Source: CBDCTM01 sp965222005 (GTDB lineage: Bacteria > Bacteroidota > Bacteroidia > Chitinophagales > Saprospiraceae). From it: a stretch of DNA of 64,000 nucleotides. The notes under the pieces are model-generated. The model had not been told where the DNA came from. It saw only the letters and a list, made by a program, of their open reading frames with translations, and made no database searches. Positions 1 through 8,756 of the stretch are shown here, one piece after another. Each line of letters opens with the position of its first letter. Position 1 is the first letter of the stretch. The position numbers and the translations under genes were made by a program. The DNA lies in contig OZ244935.1 of assembly GCA_965222005.1 (NCBI GenBank), positions 3,162,001-3,226,000 of the forward strand. The letters are read 5' to 3'.

Positions 1-80
1 TACTATGAACTACGGGATAATTAAAAGAATTTGGGATGCGGCGATTTGTGTCACACCCCAAATTGTTTATTGAATTTTAG

Positions 81-117
81 ATAACCACCTCCTTAGGTGG
101 TGGTTATGTTCTTTTTG
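81..117 (+). terminator. Hairpin followed by T-rich tract
   Basis: ATAACCACC (81-89) pairs with GGTGGTTAT (99-107) and is followed by GTTCTTTTTGG, the form of an intrinsic terminator for a plus-strand transcript entering from the left. The gene it would serve is not in the window, so this is inference from structure alone. Confidence 0.45.
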
Positions 118-324
118 GCTTTGTCGTTTTACTTTTGGTATTGCCTCTACCTGGCAATGCTAGTTAGACAGGTGCGGCGCCTTCATTTTTTCCAATCGAT
201 GAAAAAACGAAGCAAAAAAATCTCGCCAAATCAAACTCCTCCGTCAAACAATGATTTGGCTGGCTTAGCTGGCTGTTTGGCAGGCCAGCCCCCCGCTTGT
301 GGTGGCGTGGGAAGAAAAGAGGGA

Positions 325-373
325 AACCCCTTACAGGGGTTGGCAAGCGCCAAGCCACCTTCTAAGAAGGTGG
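325..373 (-). terminator. Stacked hairpins downstream of rpsP
   Basis: Just past the rpsP stop codon, on the minus strand, a 9-bp perfect stem (CCACCTTCT/AGAAGGTGG, 355-373, one-base centre) is followed by a second stem (AACCCC/GGGGTT, 325-341) and then a pyrimidine-rich tract. Together they probably end the rpsP transcript. The T-run is imperfect, so confidence is moderate. Confidence 0.5.
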
Positions 374-382
374 TGGTTGACT

Positions 383-1303
383 TTACTCCTCCTCTGCTTT
401 GGCAGCTTCATCCACTACTTTGCCGCCCATCAATTCATCTTGCCACTTTTGGAGTTTTTCCCATTCTCCGGCGGCAGCCATTTTGGCTTGCTCAGGCCAG
501 GTAGTAGGATCATGAGTAGCAAGGTTGCCACCAGCATTGGCCAAAATTTCTTTAATGCTATCTGCCTTGGCAGCTGCAAGATCATTAAATGACTTGATAC
601 CGGCAGTTTGCAGCGTTTCTTCGATCTTAGGCCCGATACCTTCGATCTTTTTAAGATCATCGGCAGGGCTTTCTTCCACAGCTTCCACAGGAGTTTCCTC
701 CACCGTAGCAGGTGCGGCTTCCTTCGCTGCAGGCTCTTCAGCAGATGGAGCAGGAGCTTCTGCCGTGTCCGGCTGTTCGCTGAGCGATTCTACAGTAGTT
801 TGCTCAACAGATTCTGCAAAGGTTTTGGCTTCTTCCTGCACCGGAGCAGATCCGGCAGCTACGGTGGTAGTCGCAGCAGCCACTTCAATTTTCGGCGGTT
901 TGCCGGAAACCATTTCGTGGAAGGCGCGCTTTTCGTCAAGGGCTTTTTGGCGGCGCTCGGCGATTTTGGCTTCTTTGGCCGCAATCCAGTCTTCGTACAT
1001 CTTATCGGCCTGCTCTTGCGAGAGGGCGCCTTTGGTGACGCCTCTGCTCAGGTGTTTTCTGTACAAAACGCCTTTGAAGCGCAGGATAGCACGAGCCGTA
1101 TCGGTAGGCTGCGCACCTTTGATGAGCCAGTCGTAGGCCTTGTCGCGATCCAGCTCGATAGTAGCCGGAACGGTCATCGGGTTGTAAATACCAAGTTTTT
1201 CGATAAAACGACCATCGCGCGGAGCGCGGGCGTCAGCTACCACAATGTGGTAAAAGGGTTGTTTTCTGCGACCACGTCTTTGCAGTCGGATTTTTACAGG
1301 CAT
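383..1303 (-). CDS. rpsP: 30S ribosomal protein bS16 with C-terminal HhH extension
   Basis: The first ~85 residues are a canonical bS16 (MPVKIRLQRRGRRKQPFYHI... GRFIEKLGIYNP), a small-subunit protein that binds 16S rRNA. The start is the ATG at 1303, since family members begin MPVKIRL; an in-frame upstream start would add eight unlikely residues. The protein is 306 aa against the usual 75-100: after a basic helix (~85-130) comes an Ala/Glu/Pro-rich linker (~135-220) and then a helix-hairpin-helix-like domain beginning DDLKKIEGIGPKIEETL (~222-285). Similar HhH tails are known on Bacteroidota ribosomal proteins such as bL21; the role is unknown, though HhH folds commonly contact nucleic acid. 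No ribosome-biogenesis neighbour is visible in the window. Confidence 0.95.
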   Translation of the reverse strand: MPVKIRLQRRGRRKQPFYHIVVADARAPRDGRFIEKLGIYNPMTVPATIELDRDKAYDWLIKGAQPTDTARAILRFKGVLYRKHLSRGVTKGALSQEQADKMYEDWIAAKEAKIAERRQKALDEKRAFHEMVSGKPPKIEVAAATTTVAAGSAPVQEEAKTFAESVEQTTVESLSEQPDTAEAPAPSAEEPAAKEAAPATVEETPVEAVEESPADDLKKIEGIGPKIEETLQTAGIKSFNDLAAAKADSIKEILANAGGNLATHDPTTWPEQAKMAAAGEWEKLQKWQDELMGGKVVDEAAKAEEE

Positions 1304-1374
1304 AATGCTAAAATTTATTTGGTTCAACCATACCCGCTTAGGCCCTCGAAGGACTGACGGGATTTTAACGGCTG

Positions 1375-1382
1375 CAAAGATA
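1375..1382 (-). promoter_or_regulatory. Candidate Bacteroidota -7 element for rpsP
   Basis: Minus-strand TATCTTTG matches the Bacteroidota -7 consensus TAnnTTTG and lies ~70 nt upstream of the rpsP ATG. No good -33 TTG box is seen at the expected spacing, so the call rests on the -7 element only. Confidence 0.4.
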
Positions 1383-1435
1383 GTATTTTATTGATATAAA
1401 TGTAGGGGGTTTTAAGGTTTATTTCGTTTGACGGA

Positions 1436-1516
1436 GTTTATAGCGGTTTATACCGTTCGCCGGGGCGAATGGCTGGGTATATAGAGTTTTACAAGGCAAA
1501 GCAAAGCCCAATAAAC
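1436..1516. repeat. 81-bp direct repeat, copy 1
   Basis: This segment matches 4937-5017 in the same orientation with only one mismatch seen (C versus A at the ninth base). It carries a small palindrome TTCGCCGGGGCGAA and begins GTTTAT and ends ATAAAC, a short terminal inverted repeat. Copy 1 is followed by ~37 extra bases and then again AATAAACCCTGAGCTGC, which directly follows copy 2. The two copies bracket the protease-lipoprotein block. Confidence 0.8.
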
Positions 1517-1688
1517 GGGCCTGTGTCAGCAGGCACATCATAAACCTAATAAACCCTGAGCTGCATTCAGAGGAGGCCTTTTCGAAAGAAGGAGGGGCAT
1601 TGTTTGGAAAGCTGGAAAAAGAACATTAAATTTACGTTGATAAACCTATTTCCAAAAACCAATAACCCACTCAAAAATGAAACGCCTC

Positions 1689-1718
1689 TCTATTCTATTC
1701 TATTCTATTCTATTCTAT
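1689..1718 (+). repeat. Pentanucleotide tandem repeat (TCTAT)6 in signal-peptide codons
   Basis: Six exact TCTAT units, followed by a GCTAT variant, lie 12 bases after an ATG at 1677. They encode the hydrophobic part of a signal peptide. With six units the ATG at 1677 is out of frame with the protease and meets a TGA near 1764. Seven or four units would put MKRLSILFYS... in frame with MLCLTSASFAQ. This is the classic form of a slipped-strand phase-variation tract. Confidence 0.85.
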
Positions 1719-3573
1719 GCTATGCCTTACGTCTGCAAGTTTTGCCCAAAACAGCCCGCTCTTTGAATGGGTGGATACCTCCCAGATAGGAGGGGTGACG
1801 ATCAGCGAAGGGGAGCTCAATTTTGTGGATACCATCTATACCGTTCCCGGAGTTTCCGACATTGACTTTATCCAAATCAACAACGCCATCGCCATACAGG
1901 ATTCCGGCAGGCTCACCTTTAGCTTCCCCATTGGCGAAAGCACTGATACGCTCACGGCCTATGCCCTTGATGTGCACTACGAATCGGACAGCAACTACAT
2001 CTGGAAGGGCGAAATACCCAGCCACAACGGCGGCATCATGATTGTGCAGCAGGAGGAAGGCGCAGGAGGTTTTGTGTATTTCGATACCATCTACCATGAG
2101 ATCGTACCGCTGAATAAGGAAGTGAGTCTATTGACCCATCACAATGACAATGTTGAAGTTCCCGATACCTTATGCGGTGTTGGCTCTATTGAAGGAGATA
2201 GTACAATTACAACTTCAAATGATTGTATTGGGGATGGCTGTGCCGCATTGATCACTATTCTCGTCTTGTTGCCGCAGGATGCGCAGAACTGGCTGGTTCA
2301 TACCAACCGCCGCAATATTTTCCTCACCACAATGGTAGAAAAGCTCAACTATGCCTTTCAAAATAGCAATATTTCTCACAGAGCCAGAGTGGTGTATGAG
2401 GAGTTTGATTGGAATTATCCTGGAAACAATAATATTGCGCAAGATGCTACTTTACTAGCAGAAGACCCTGTAGCTATTAGTTTAAGGCAAGCTTATAATG
2501 CAGATATAGTGATTATGCTGACTAACTACGTATACGTAAATAATGGTAATAAAGGTGCTGTAACTAAGAGTGTTTTCCTCTATGGACCAAATTCAGAAGG
2601 CAGTTTTGGAATCTCACAGTTGACTTATGCCTCTTGGCAGTATAATAACTTCGTACATGAAGTTGGCCATTTATTTGGAGCATGGCATGAAAGTGCTCCA
2701 AATCATTATCCAATAGATTGTGGAAGAGCGTGGATTATTTTTCCGAATTTTTACTATACTATAATGAGTGGGGGAAATATAAATGTGATTAAGCATAGAG
2801 TTCCTGTACTTCATTATTCCGATCCGGAGATAAACTATATGAGCTGGCCAACCGGAAGTGTAGATCCGCCAGCGAATAATGCCGGTCTAATTCGCGAAAA
2901 TGGGTGCATGGTTGCTGGTTATTTTGGTGATCAGCAGTTTGTAGTATTGATTGAGGGCAACAACCGCCTTTGTGAAGACGACGAAGTCTATACCGCCGTA
3001 GTCACTCCGCCGCTTCCCGGTAATCCCGGCCAGGGGCCTTACACCTATGAATGGCGCTGGAACCATGACGGTATTTTCGATGCCGCCAATCCGGGCACCT
3101 TGCTTACAGCCAACCCTGGTAATCCCGATCAGGTGACGCTACCGCCCCCTACGCTCACCGGCTGCACCTTCTTTTTTATCCAGGTCAAAGTCACTTCTTC
3201 CGACAATGTGGTGAGCTATGCCACCAAGCGCATTGGTACGCCCTGTGCGCCCTGCGATCCGGCAGCCGCTACTCCTCAAAACCGACTGGTGAATGAAACG
3301 GCTTCCGGCAACACTTTTTCGCTAAGCCTTTCGCCCAATCCCAATACATCGGATCGCCTGGAGTTGGTCATTGAAAATGGCCAGGCACAAGAAGTCGGCG
3401 TGAGCTTGTACAGTTTGTCCGGCCAAAAGCTGATGGATGGGGCATATTTGCTAAAGGAAGGAACCAATCAGATCACATTGCCGCTAAACGGCCAGCTTTC
3501 CGAAGGGGTATATTTGCTGAACATCCGAACGCTAAAAGCAACGATAAGCCGAAAAGTTGTTATCTTAAAATAA
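1717..3573 (+). CDS. Secreted zinc metalloprotease (metzincin-like) with T9SS sorting domain, phase-variable start
   Basis: The zinc motif HEVGHLFGAWH (residues ~314-324 of this frame) fits the metzincin form HExxHxxGxxH, and a downstream TIMSGG fits the Met-turn. The last ~75 residues (LSLSPNPNTSDRLELVIENG ... GVYLLNIRT ... KVVILK) form a por secretion (T9SS) C-terminal sorting domain, so the protein is probably exported and surface-attached or released. This frame starts MLCLTSASFAQ, only the tail of a signal peptide; the missing half (MKRLSILFY...) is encoded from ATG 1677 in another frame, separated by the TCTAT repeat. As sequenced the gene is therefore probably OFF, or weakly translated from 1717. 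Middle residues ~430-520 resemble a surface domain without clear identity. Substrate unknown. Confidence 0.8.
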   Translation: MLCLTSASFAQNSPLFEWVDTSQIGGVTISEGELNFVDTIYTVPGVSDIDFIQINNAIAIQDSGRLTFSFPIGESTDTLTAYALDVHYESDSNYIWKGEIPSHNGGIMIVQQEEGAGGFVYFDTIYHEIVPLNKEVSLLTHHNDNVEVPDTLCGVGSIEGDSTITTSNDCIGDGCAALITILVLLPQDAQNWLVHTNRRNIFLTTMVEKLNYAFQNSNISHRARVVYEEFDWNYPGNNNIAQDATLLAEDPVAISLRQAYNADIVIMLTNYVYVNNGNKGAVTKSVFLYGPNSEGSFGISQLTYASWQYNNFVHEVGHLFGAWHESAPNHYPIDCGRAWIIFPNFYYTIMSGGNINVIKHRVPVLHYSDPEINYMSWPTGSVDPPANNAGLIRENGCMVAGYFGDQQFVVLIEGNNRLCEDDEVYTAVVTPPLPGNPGQGPYTYEWRWNHDGIFDAANPGTLLTANPGNPDQVTLPPPTLTGCTFFFIQVKVTSSDNVVSYATKRIGTPCAPCDPAAATPQNRLVNETASGNTFSLSLSPNPNTSDRLELVIENGQAQEVGVSLYSLSGQKLMDGAYLLKEGTNQITLPLNGQLSEGVYLLNIRTLKATISRKVVILK

Positions 3574-3585
3574 AACCCACGCCTT

Positions 3586-4203
3586 ATGAAAAATATATGC
3601 TTTATATCTCTCCTGTTCCTTTGTCTTTCTGGTTGTAATAAAGACGAACCAATTGTAGTGACCGATGACGACATGCCACCCAAGCTGCCGGAATGTGTAA
3701 TAGAAGAAATGCCGATTGCCACGCAGGACAGCTTTGAAATCTTTGGGCCAGGAGATATGGAGCATGGTTTTGCCGAGGCTATCAAGTTCAATAAAGAATT
3801 TATGGCTTCTGCTTTTGCTAGGATAGTGGGAGAAGATGAATTTACAATTGTGTTGCAGACGTATAAAGAAGAAAACGATGTGCGCAGAGAAGACATTTAT
3901 TTTATTGAAATCCCTCAATTTGAAGGTTGTTATAAAGTTATAGCAGGTATTGACTCAACAAGCCAGGGAAATAAGATAGAGGGACGTTATGATCGTGTAG
4001 ATGACGATGTGATTTGGGGAGGCTATGAAGTGCTGGAAGAAGAATCCAACTTTCTACAAATCGACTCACTGGATTTGGTGAATAAGTTCGTGTCAGGAGA
4101 ATTTATGGTTTCTTTTTTACTAGACTTTGGCTTCCCTAGTTACGAAACTCCTGAGTACGTCCGCTTTCTCAATGGCCGTTTTGAGTGCGCTATTATTGAG
4201 TAG
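3586..4203 (+). CDS. Putative lipoprotein, tandem paralogue 1
   Basis: The N-terminus MKNICFISLLFLCLSGCNKDE is a type II signal peptide with lipobox LSGC, so the protein is likely lipid-anchored. The body (205 aa) is acidic and matches no family I recognise. It is paralogous to the next gene: both begin the mature part with CNKDE..VV.DDDMPP, share DSFEIFG.G.ME.GFA.AIK, and are almost identical over the C-terminal third (YDRVDDDVIWGGYEVLEEES onward). It starts 12 bases after the protease stop, suggesting co-transcription. Function unknown. Confidence 0.75.
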   Translation: MKNICFISLLFLCLSGCNKDEPIVVTDDDMPPKLPECVIEEMPIATQDSFEIFGPGDMEHGFAEAIKFNKEFMASAFARIVGEDEFTIVLQTYKEENDVRREDIYFIEIPQFEGCYKVIAGIDSTSQGNKIEGRYDRVDDDVIWGGYEVLEEESNFLQIDSLDLVNKFVSGEFMVSFLLDFGFPSYETPEYVRFLNGRFECAIIE

Positions 4204-4296
4204 GGGTGGTTTTTAACTGTATGCTTTAGTATCTGCGGCTTGGCAATACTGAAGAGGAATGCCTATCTTGCGTATGTTTACCAAATGTGGATAGCT

Positions 4297-4914
4297 ATGA
4301 AAACCCTAATCCTATTCTGTGCCATTTTTCTTGCTCTTTTTGCCTGCAATAAAGATGAAGCTGTAGTAGTGGCCGATGACGACATGCCTCCTGCACCGAA
4401 GGAATGTGTGATGGAAGAAATGCCTGTAACTACCCAAGACAGTTTTGAAATATTTGGAGCAGGTGAAATGGAGGATGGCTTTGCTGTAGCTATTAAACTT
4501 AATCGGGAGTTTGAGGCTTCAGCTTTTGCAAAGATTACTGAAGAAGAGCAACTGTTTGTTGCTTTTACAACATTTGAAGAAACCAATGACGTTAGTAAAG
4601 AAATATTTTATTTTGCTGAAGTTCCATTAGCTGAAGGGTGTTATAAAGTTATGGCAGAAATTGATTCAACGGATCATTTGATTAAGGCTCGTGCATCGTA
4701 TGATCGTGTAGATGACGATGTGATTTGGGGAGGCTATGAAGTGCTGGAAGAAGAATCCAACTTTCTGCAAATTGACTCGCTGGATTTGGTGAATAAGTTC
4801 GTATCGGGAGAATTTATGGCTTCCTTTGTATTGGATATGGGCTTTCCGAGCTATGAAACCCCTGCATATATTCGCTTCCTCAATGGCCGCTTCGAGTGTG
4901 CTATTATTGAGTAG
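4297..4914 (+). CDS. Putative lipoprotein, tandem paralogue 2
   Basis: I place the start at ATG 4297 (MKTLILFCAIFLALFACNKDE), which gives a clean type II signal peptide with lipobox LFAC and the same 205-aa length as its neighbour; upstream in-frame codons would spoil the signal. It is a tandem duplicate of the preceding gene. The C-terminal third is nearly identical in protein and DNA whereas the middle has diverged, which suggests gene conversion or selection on that end. Function is unknown; the pairing with a secreted protease suggests a surface or inhibitor role but nothing shows this directly. Confidence 0.75.
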   Translation: MKTLILFCAIFLALFACNKDEAVVVADDDMPPAPKECVMEEMPVTTQDSFEIFGAGEMEDGFAVAIKLNREFEASAFAKITEEEQLFVAFTTFEETNDVSKEIFYFAEVPLAEGCYKVMAEIDSTDHLIKARASYDRVDDDVIWGGYEVLEEESNFLQIDSLDLVNKFVSGEFMASFVLDMGFPSYETPAYIRFLNGRFECAIIE

Positions 4915-4936
4915 GGGGTAGGCGCGACTGCCTTTG

Positions 4937-5017
4937 GTTTATAGAGGTTTATACCGTTCGCCGGGGCGAATGGCTGGGTATATAGAGTTTTACAAGGCAA
5001 AGCAAAGCCCAATAAAC
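4937..5017. repeat. 81-bp direct repeat, copy 2
   Basis: Near-perfect match to 1436-1516, in the same orientation, placed after the second lipoprotein. Recombination between the copies would delete the protease and both lipoproteins. Confidence 0.8.
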
Positions 5018-5121
5018 CCTGAGCTGCTCTACAGGATAACTCCCAAAATTCCCTACCTTCGCAAAGTACACACCCTGCAACACTCTTCCCTCAACCGTTG
5101 ACCCAACTTATTTGACCGATT

Positions 5122-8001
5122 ATGTCACGACTATACATTTGCCTGGCTGCCTGGCTGCTCAGCTTTCCGCTCATCGCTCAAACCAGCATCTCCGGCATCG
5201 TCAATGAATATGCCGCTATCGAAGCGATCGAATCAGATTGCATTGCCCGGCTGCGCCTCAGCGATATTGGCAACTTCCAAAAGGGTGACATCGTGCTCAT
5301 CATCCAAATGCAGGGCGCCACTATGGCAGCCGATGACAATGATCAGTTTGGCTATCCCAATCAGCTCAATGGAGCCGGTTTGTTTGAAAGAGCCGTGATC
5401 GATTCGGTGGCGGGCAATGAGGTGTTTTTGGAAAGCTTGCTACTCAACAATCAGTACACAGTTGGCCAGGGTCTGCAGTTGGTGAGGGCTGCTGTTTATC
5501 AAAATGCCACCGTGACGGATGTGCTTTCGGCAGCCCCTTGGGATGGCTCTACGGGCGGTGTACTGATGCTGGAAGTAGCGCAAACTCTGGAGCTGCAGGC
5601 TAATATCGACCTGAGTGAACGAGGCTTTCGTGGAGGTTTTGCCCGCCTCAATCTGCCCAATGATTGCGGTTGGCTGTCTCAACAAAATGATTTTTTCTAT
5701 CCCATCGACAGCTGGCGCGGCGCGATGAAAGGTGAGGGGATCGGTGCTTATATACCCGCCAGAGAAGCAGGGCGCGGCCCCAATGCCAATGGCGGCGGTG
5801 GTGGCAACGACCACAATAGCGGTGGCGGCGGTGGCAGCTCTGCCGGGGCGCAGGGCGGTGATGGCGGCCAAAACAGTGAGCCATCTACCTTTGGCTGCAA
5901 AGGCCGCTTCCCGGGGCTGGCTGGCTGGAGCCAGTTTATCAATGATCCCGAAAGGCGGATCATCATGGGGGGCGGGGGTGGTGCCGGGCACGCCAACAAT
6001 CTGGCTGCCAGCCACGGCGGCAGAGGCGGCGGCATAATCATCCTGTCAGCCGGGCAGCTCATTGGCAATGGCCACACCATCGGCTGCGACGGACAAAGCG
6101 TGGGGCCCGTCACCGGCGATGGCAATGGCGGCGGTGGAGCGGGTGGAGCGATGATTCTACAATTCGCCAGCTTGTCCGGCAATCTTAGCCTGAGTGCCAA
6201 AGGAGGGGCGGGGGGCGATGTGGAGAATGCCCTGGCAGAACGCTGCATAGGACCTGGCGGTGGCGGCGCAGGGGGGAGCATTAGCCTGCCTGTCGGCAGC
6301 TCCGGCAATCCTGCTTTGGTTATTTGGCTGGATGGTGGGAGTGCAGGGCTGTCCAGGAATTCTGCCAGCTGTAGTGATAGTTCAAATGGCGCTACAGATG
6401 GAGAAGCGGGTATCCTGGAAGAGGGCAAAGCCATACCACAAAGCACAGTCCCGGCGGCGGATATTGCTATTCAGACAGAGCCTCAGTCGCTCACAGCTTG
6501 TTTGGGCGCGTCGGCAACTTTTGAGATTCAGGCCTCCGGCAACCTGCTTGTGTATGAATGGTGGGTGGACCGGGGTAGTGGATTTGAGTTATTGATAGAA
6601 GGGGTAAAATACCAAAATGTTGCTACTAATTTATTGACAATCAATGACTTACAATTGCCAGATAATGGAAATGTGTTTGAATGCCGTTTGCTGGATGCCT
6701 GTGGCAATAGCCAACGATCTGTCAGTGCGGTACTTGAGCTGTTTCCGCCCGTATCCATTGTTAGCCATCCACAGACTCACTATGCCTGTGAAGGAGAGGA
6801 AGTGCTTTTTGAAGTAACCGCAACAGGAGCGGGGCTGCACTTTCAGTGGCAACGAAATACCGGAAGTGGATTTGAAGATTTTGGCCCGCTTACCAATGGG
6901 GTCTTCCCCGGCTATAGCAATATTGGCTTTCCTCAGGTGCTTGCCGATTGGGATGGCGATCAATTTTTGTGCGTGGTGACCGATACCTGCGGAGGAGCCT
7001 TTCTCACAGATATCGCAACGCTGCATATCGACCTTTTACCAACTGCCGGTTATTCCTTTGTGGAAAATTTGCTCGACGTGCAATTCAACAATCTCTCTTC
7101 GGATGCCACCGACTATTTGTGGGATTTTGGCGATGGAAACACCAGCACGGAGCCTAGCCCGACACATACATTTGTTGCTGAAGGTACCTACAAAGTGCAA
7201 CTCATTGCCCAAAACGGCTGTGGCGCCGATACTATTACACAATGTCTGGAGCTGATCGTTGAGGAACCGCTGATAGTAGCTTTGGCTGCCGATGTACGGG
7301 CTGGTTGTGCTCCGCATTTTGTTCAATTTGAAGACCAGTCCAGCGGCGATATCATCGGGCGGGAGTGGAGCTTTCCGGGCGGTACGCCAGCCAGCTCTAC
7401 CGAAGTGGCTCCATTGGTAGAATATACAGAACCCGGCTTGTATGACGTCGGGCTGACGGTATTTTTTGCTGGAAGTCAGCAGAGTATCATGGAGGAACAA
7501 TTCGTATTGGTAGCTCCCCAACCGATTGCTGATTTTGATTTTACCGTCGATGACAGAAGTGTTCAGTTTCAAAATTTATCCGTTGATGCGGAGACCTATT
7601 TGTGGGATTTTGGAGACGGTAGCCCCGGCTCTCAGGCTATTGACCCACAGCATGACTATGCCTCCAATGGAAGCTATACTGTCACCTTGGCCGCTTCCAA
7701 CCCCTATTGCGCCAGCATAATCAGCTACACTGTGCTGATCGACGTAGTGGGCCTGTCAGCTATTAACAAGCGGAGCACTATTCGCGTTTACCCCAATCCT
7801 GCGGCTGACTATTTGCTAGTCGATACGGACGAGCAACAGGGGCAGTTGTGCCTGCGGGATGTACACGGCAAGTATTGGAAATGTGGGTATCACCGTGGCG
7901 GCGTGCAGCGGCTTGATATTTCCCTGCTACCCGCTGGTGTGTATTTGCTCAGCTGGCAGGGGGATGCTACCGGGCTGACAAAAATAATTGTAAAGTACTG
8001 A
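5122..8001 (+). CDS. Large secreted Gly-rich/Ig/PKD protein with T9SS sorting domain
   Basis: The 959-aa product has a signal peptide (MSRLYICLAAWLLSFPLIAQ). The N-terminal region carries a long Gly-rich segment (~215-400, many GGGGG runs) of the kind seen in beta-structured surface proteins. Two Ig-like segments with paired Cys (~455-635) are followed by PKD repeats, two with the hallmark YLWDFGDG (~664 and ~825) and a divergent one between them (WSFPGG). The C-terminus (VYPNPAADYLLVDTDEQQ ... PAGVYLLSWQ ... KIIVKY) is a T9SS type A sorting domain. It is probably a cell-surface or secreted adhesin or structural protein; no catalytic domain is visible. GC is locally high across the Gly tract. 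Confidence 0.85.
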   Translation: MSRLYICLAAWLLSFPLIAQTSISGIVNEYAAIEAIESDCIARLRLSDIGNFQKGDIVLIIQMQGATMAADDNDQFGYPNQLNGAGLFERAVIDSVAGNEVFLESLLLNNQYTVGQGLQLVRAAVYQNATVTDVLSAAPWDGSTGGVLMLEVAQTLELQANIDLSERGFRGGFARLNLPNDCGWLSQQNDFFYPIDSWRGAMKGEGIGAYIPAREAGRGPNANGGGGGNDHNSGGGGGSSAGAQGGDGGQNSEPSTFGCKGRFPGLAGWSQFINDPERRIIMGGGGGAGHANNLAASHGGRGGGIIILSAGQLIGNGHTIGCDGQSVGPVTGDGNGGGGAGGAMILQFASLSGNLSLSAKGGAGGDVENALAERCIGPGGGGAGGSISLPVGSSGNPALVIWLDGGSAGLSRNSASCSDSSNGATDGEAGILEEGKAIPQSTVPAADIAIQTEPQSLTACLGASATFEIQASGNLLVYEWWVDRGSGFELLIEGVKYQNVATNLLTINDLQLPDNGNVFECRLLDACGNSQRSVSAVLELFPPVSIVSHPQTHYACEGEEVLFEVTATGAGLHFQWQRNTGSGFEDFGPLTNGVFPGYSNIGFPQVLADWDGDQFLCVVTDTCGGAFLTDIATLHIDLLPTAGYSFVENLLDVQFNNLSSDATDYLWDFGDGNTSTEPSPTHTFVAEGTYKVQLIAQNGCGADTITQCLELIVEEPLIVALAADVRAGCAPHFVQFEDQSSGDIIGREWSFPGGTPASSTEVAPLVEYTEPGLYDVGLTVFFAGSQQSIMEEQFVLVAPQPIADFDFTVDDRSVQFQNLSVDAETYLWDFGDGSPGSQAIDPQHDYASNGSYTVTLAASNPYCASIISYTVLIDVVGLSAINKRSTIRVYPNPAADYLLVDTDEQQGQLCLRDVHGKYWKCGYHRGGVQRLDISLLPAGVYLLSWQGDATGLTKIIVKY

Positions 8002-8012
8002 TAGCCAGTACT

Positions 8013-8699
8013 TTATGGTGTTTCAAGGTATTTGTATCCCACTCCTCTTACCGATTGAAAAAACCTGGGTTGCTTGGGGTCGGGCTCGAAGTATTTGCGA
8101 AACGAGAGGATGAAGTTGTCAATGGTGCGGGTGCTGGGGTACACATCGTAGCCCCAAACGGCCTGGAGAATTTGCTGCCTCGATACTACCTCGCCCTTAC
8201 GGTCGATAAGCAATTTGAGCAGCATTGCTTCTTTTTTGGTAAGCACAAAACTACCTTCGTTTCCCTTTGCCTCAAAGGTGCGAAAGTTGATTTCATTATT
8301 ACCAAATTGATAGATTTCGGGCGTATTTGCCGGCGACTTACTACTTCTCTTGATCAGGTTTTGGACACGCAACAGCAACTCTTCCAGACTGAAAGGCTTG
8401 GTTAGGTAATCATCAGCCCCCCTTTTGAGGCCCGCTATCCGGTCGCCACTGCTATCCTTGGCAGTCAGAAAGATGATCGGCACCTCGATGTTGGTTAGCC
8501 GGACTTGCTCACAGATTTGGAAGCCATTGACTTCCGGCAGCATGACGTCAAGAATCAAAAGATCAAAGTGCTGTTCGTGAAAAAGTTTGATAGCCATCTT
8601 GCCATTATCGGTACTCACCACCTCATAGCCCTCCATTTCAAGGTTCATCTTTACCACATTGCGTATGTGTTCTTCATCTTCGACTAGTAGAATTCTCAT
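8013..8699 (-). CDS. OmpR/PhoB-family response regulator
   Basis: A receiver domain (1-~115) has the acidic pocket E7-D8, phospho-acceptor Asp51 (LILDVMLP), Thr79 and Lys101 (LTKPF). A winged-helix DNA-binding domain follows (~130-225, ending SVRGVGYKYLE). It is the partner of the histidine kinase encoded just upstream (57-base gap, same strand) and would be phosphorylated by it to control transcription. The signal and regulon cannot be read from the sequence. Confidence 0.95.
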   Translation of the reverse strand: MRILLVEDEEHIRNVVKMNLEMEGYEVVSTDNGKMAIKLFHEQHFDLLILDVMLPEVNGFQICEQVRLTNIEVPIIFLTAKDSSGDRIAGLKRGADDYLTKPFSLEELLLRVQNLIKRSSKSPANTPEIYQFGNNEINFRTFEAKGNEGSFVLTKKEAMLLKLLIDRKGEVVSRQQILQAVWGYDVYPSTRTIDNFILSFRKYFEPDPKQPRFFQSVRGVGYKYLETP

Positions 8700-8756
8700 G
8701 GTTTCATTTTTTTTCGGTTGTCCGCTTGCTCAATAAGGCCCTGTTGTGCAACCGGC

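Larger units (their letters stand above)
1..382. other. Non-coding stretch with hairpins, left edge
   Basis: No convincing gene is seen here: the open frames on both strands have unusual composition, lack family resemblance and run through hairpins. The stretch holds three inverted repeats (81-107, 325-341, 355-373). The outer two share a related core (CCACCT...AGGTGG followed by TGGTT), so they may be two copies of a small palindromic repeat as well as terminators. Anything encoded further left is outside the window. Confidence 0.5.

Noticed and set aside
97..504. Plus-strand open frame at the left edge
   Set aside because: It runs through terminator hairpins and into the 3' end of rpsP, with atypical composition.
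5748..6446. Minus-strand Pro-rich open frame
   Set aside because: It is the complement of the Gly-rich codons of the T9SS protein.
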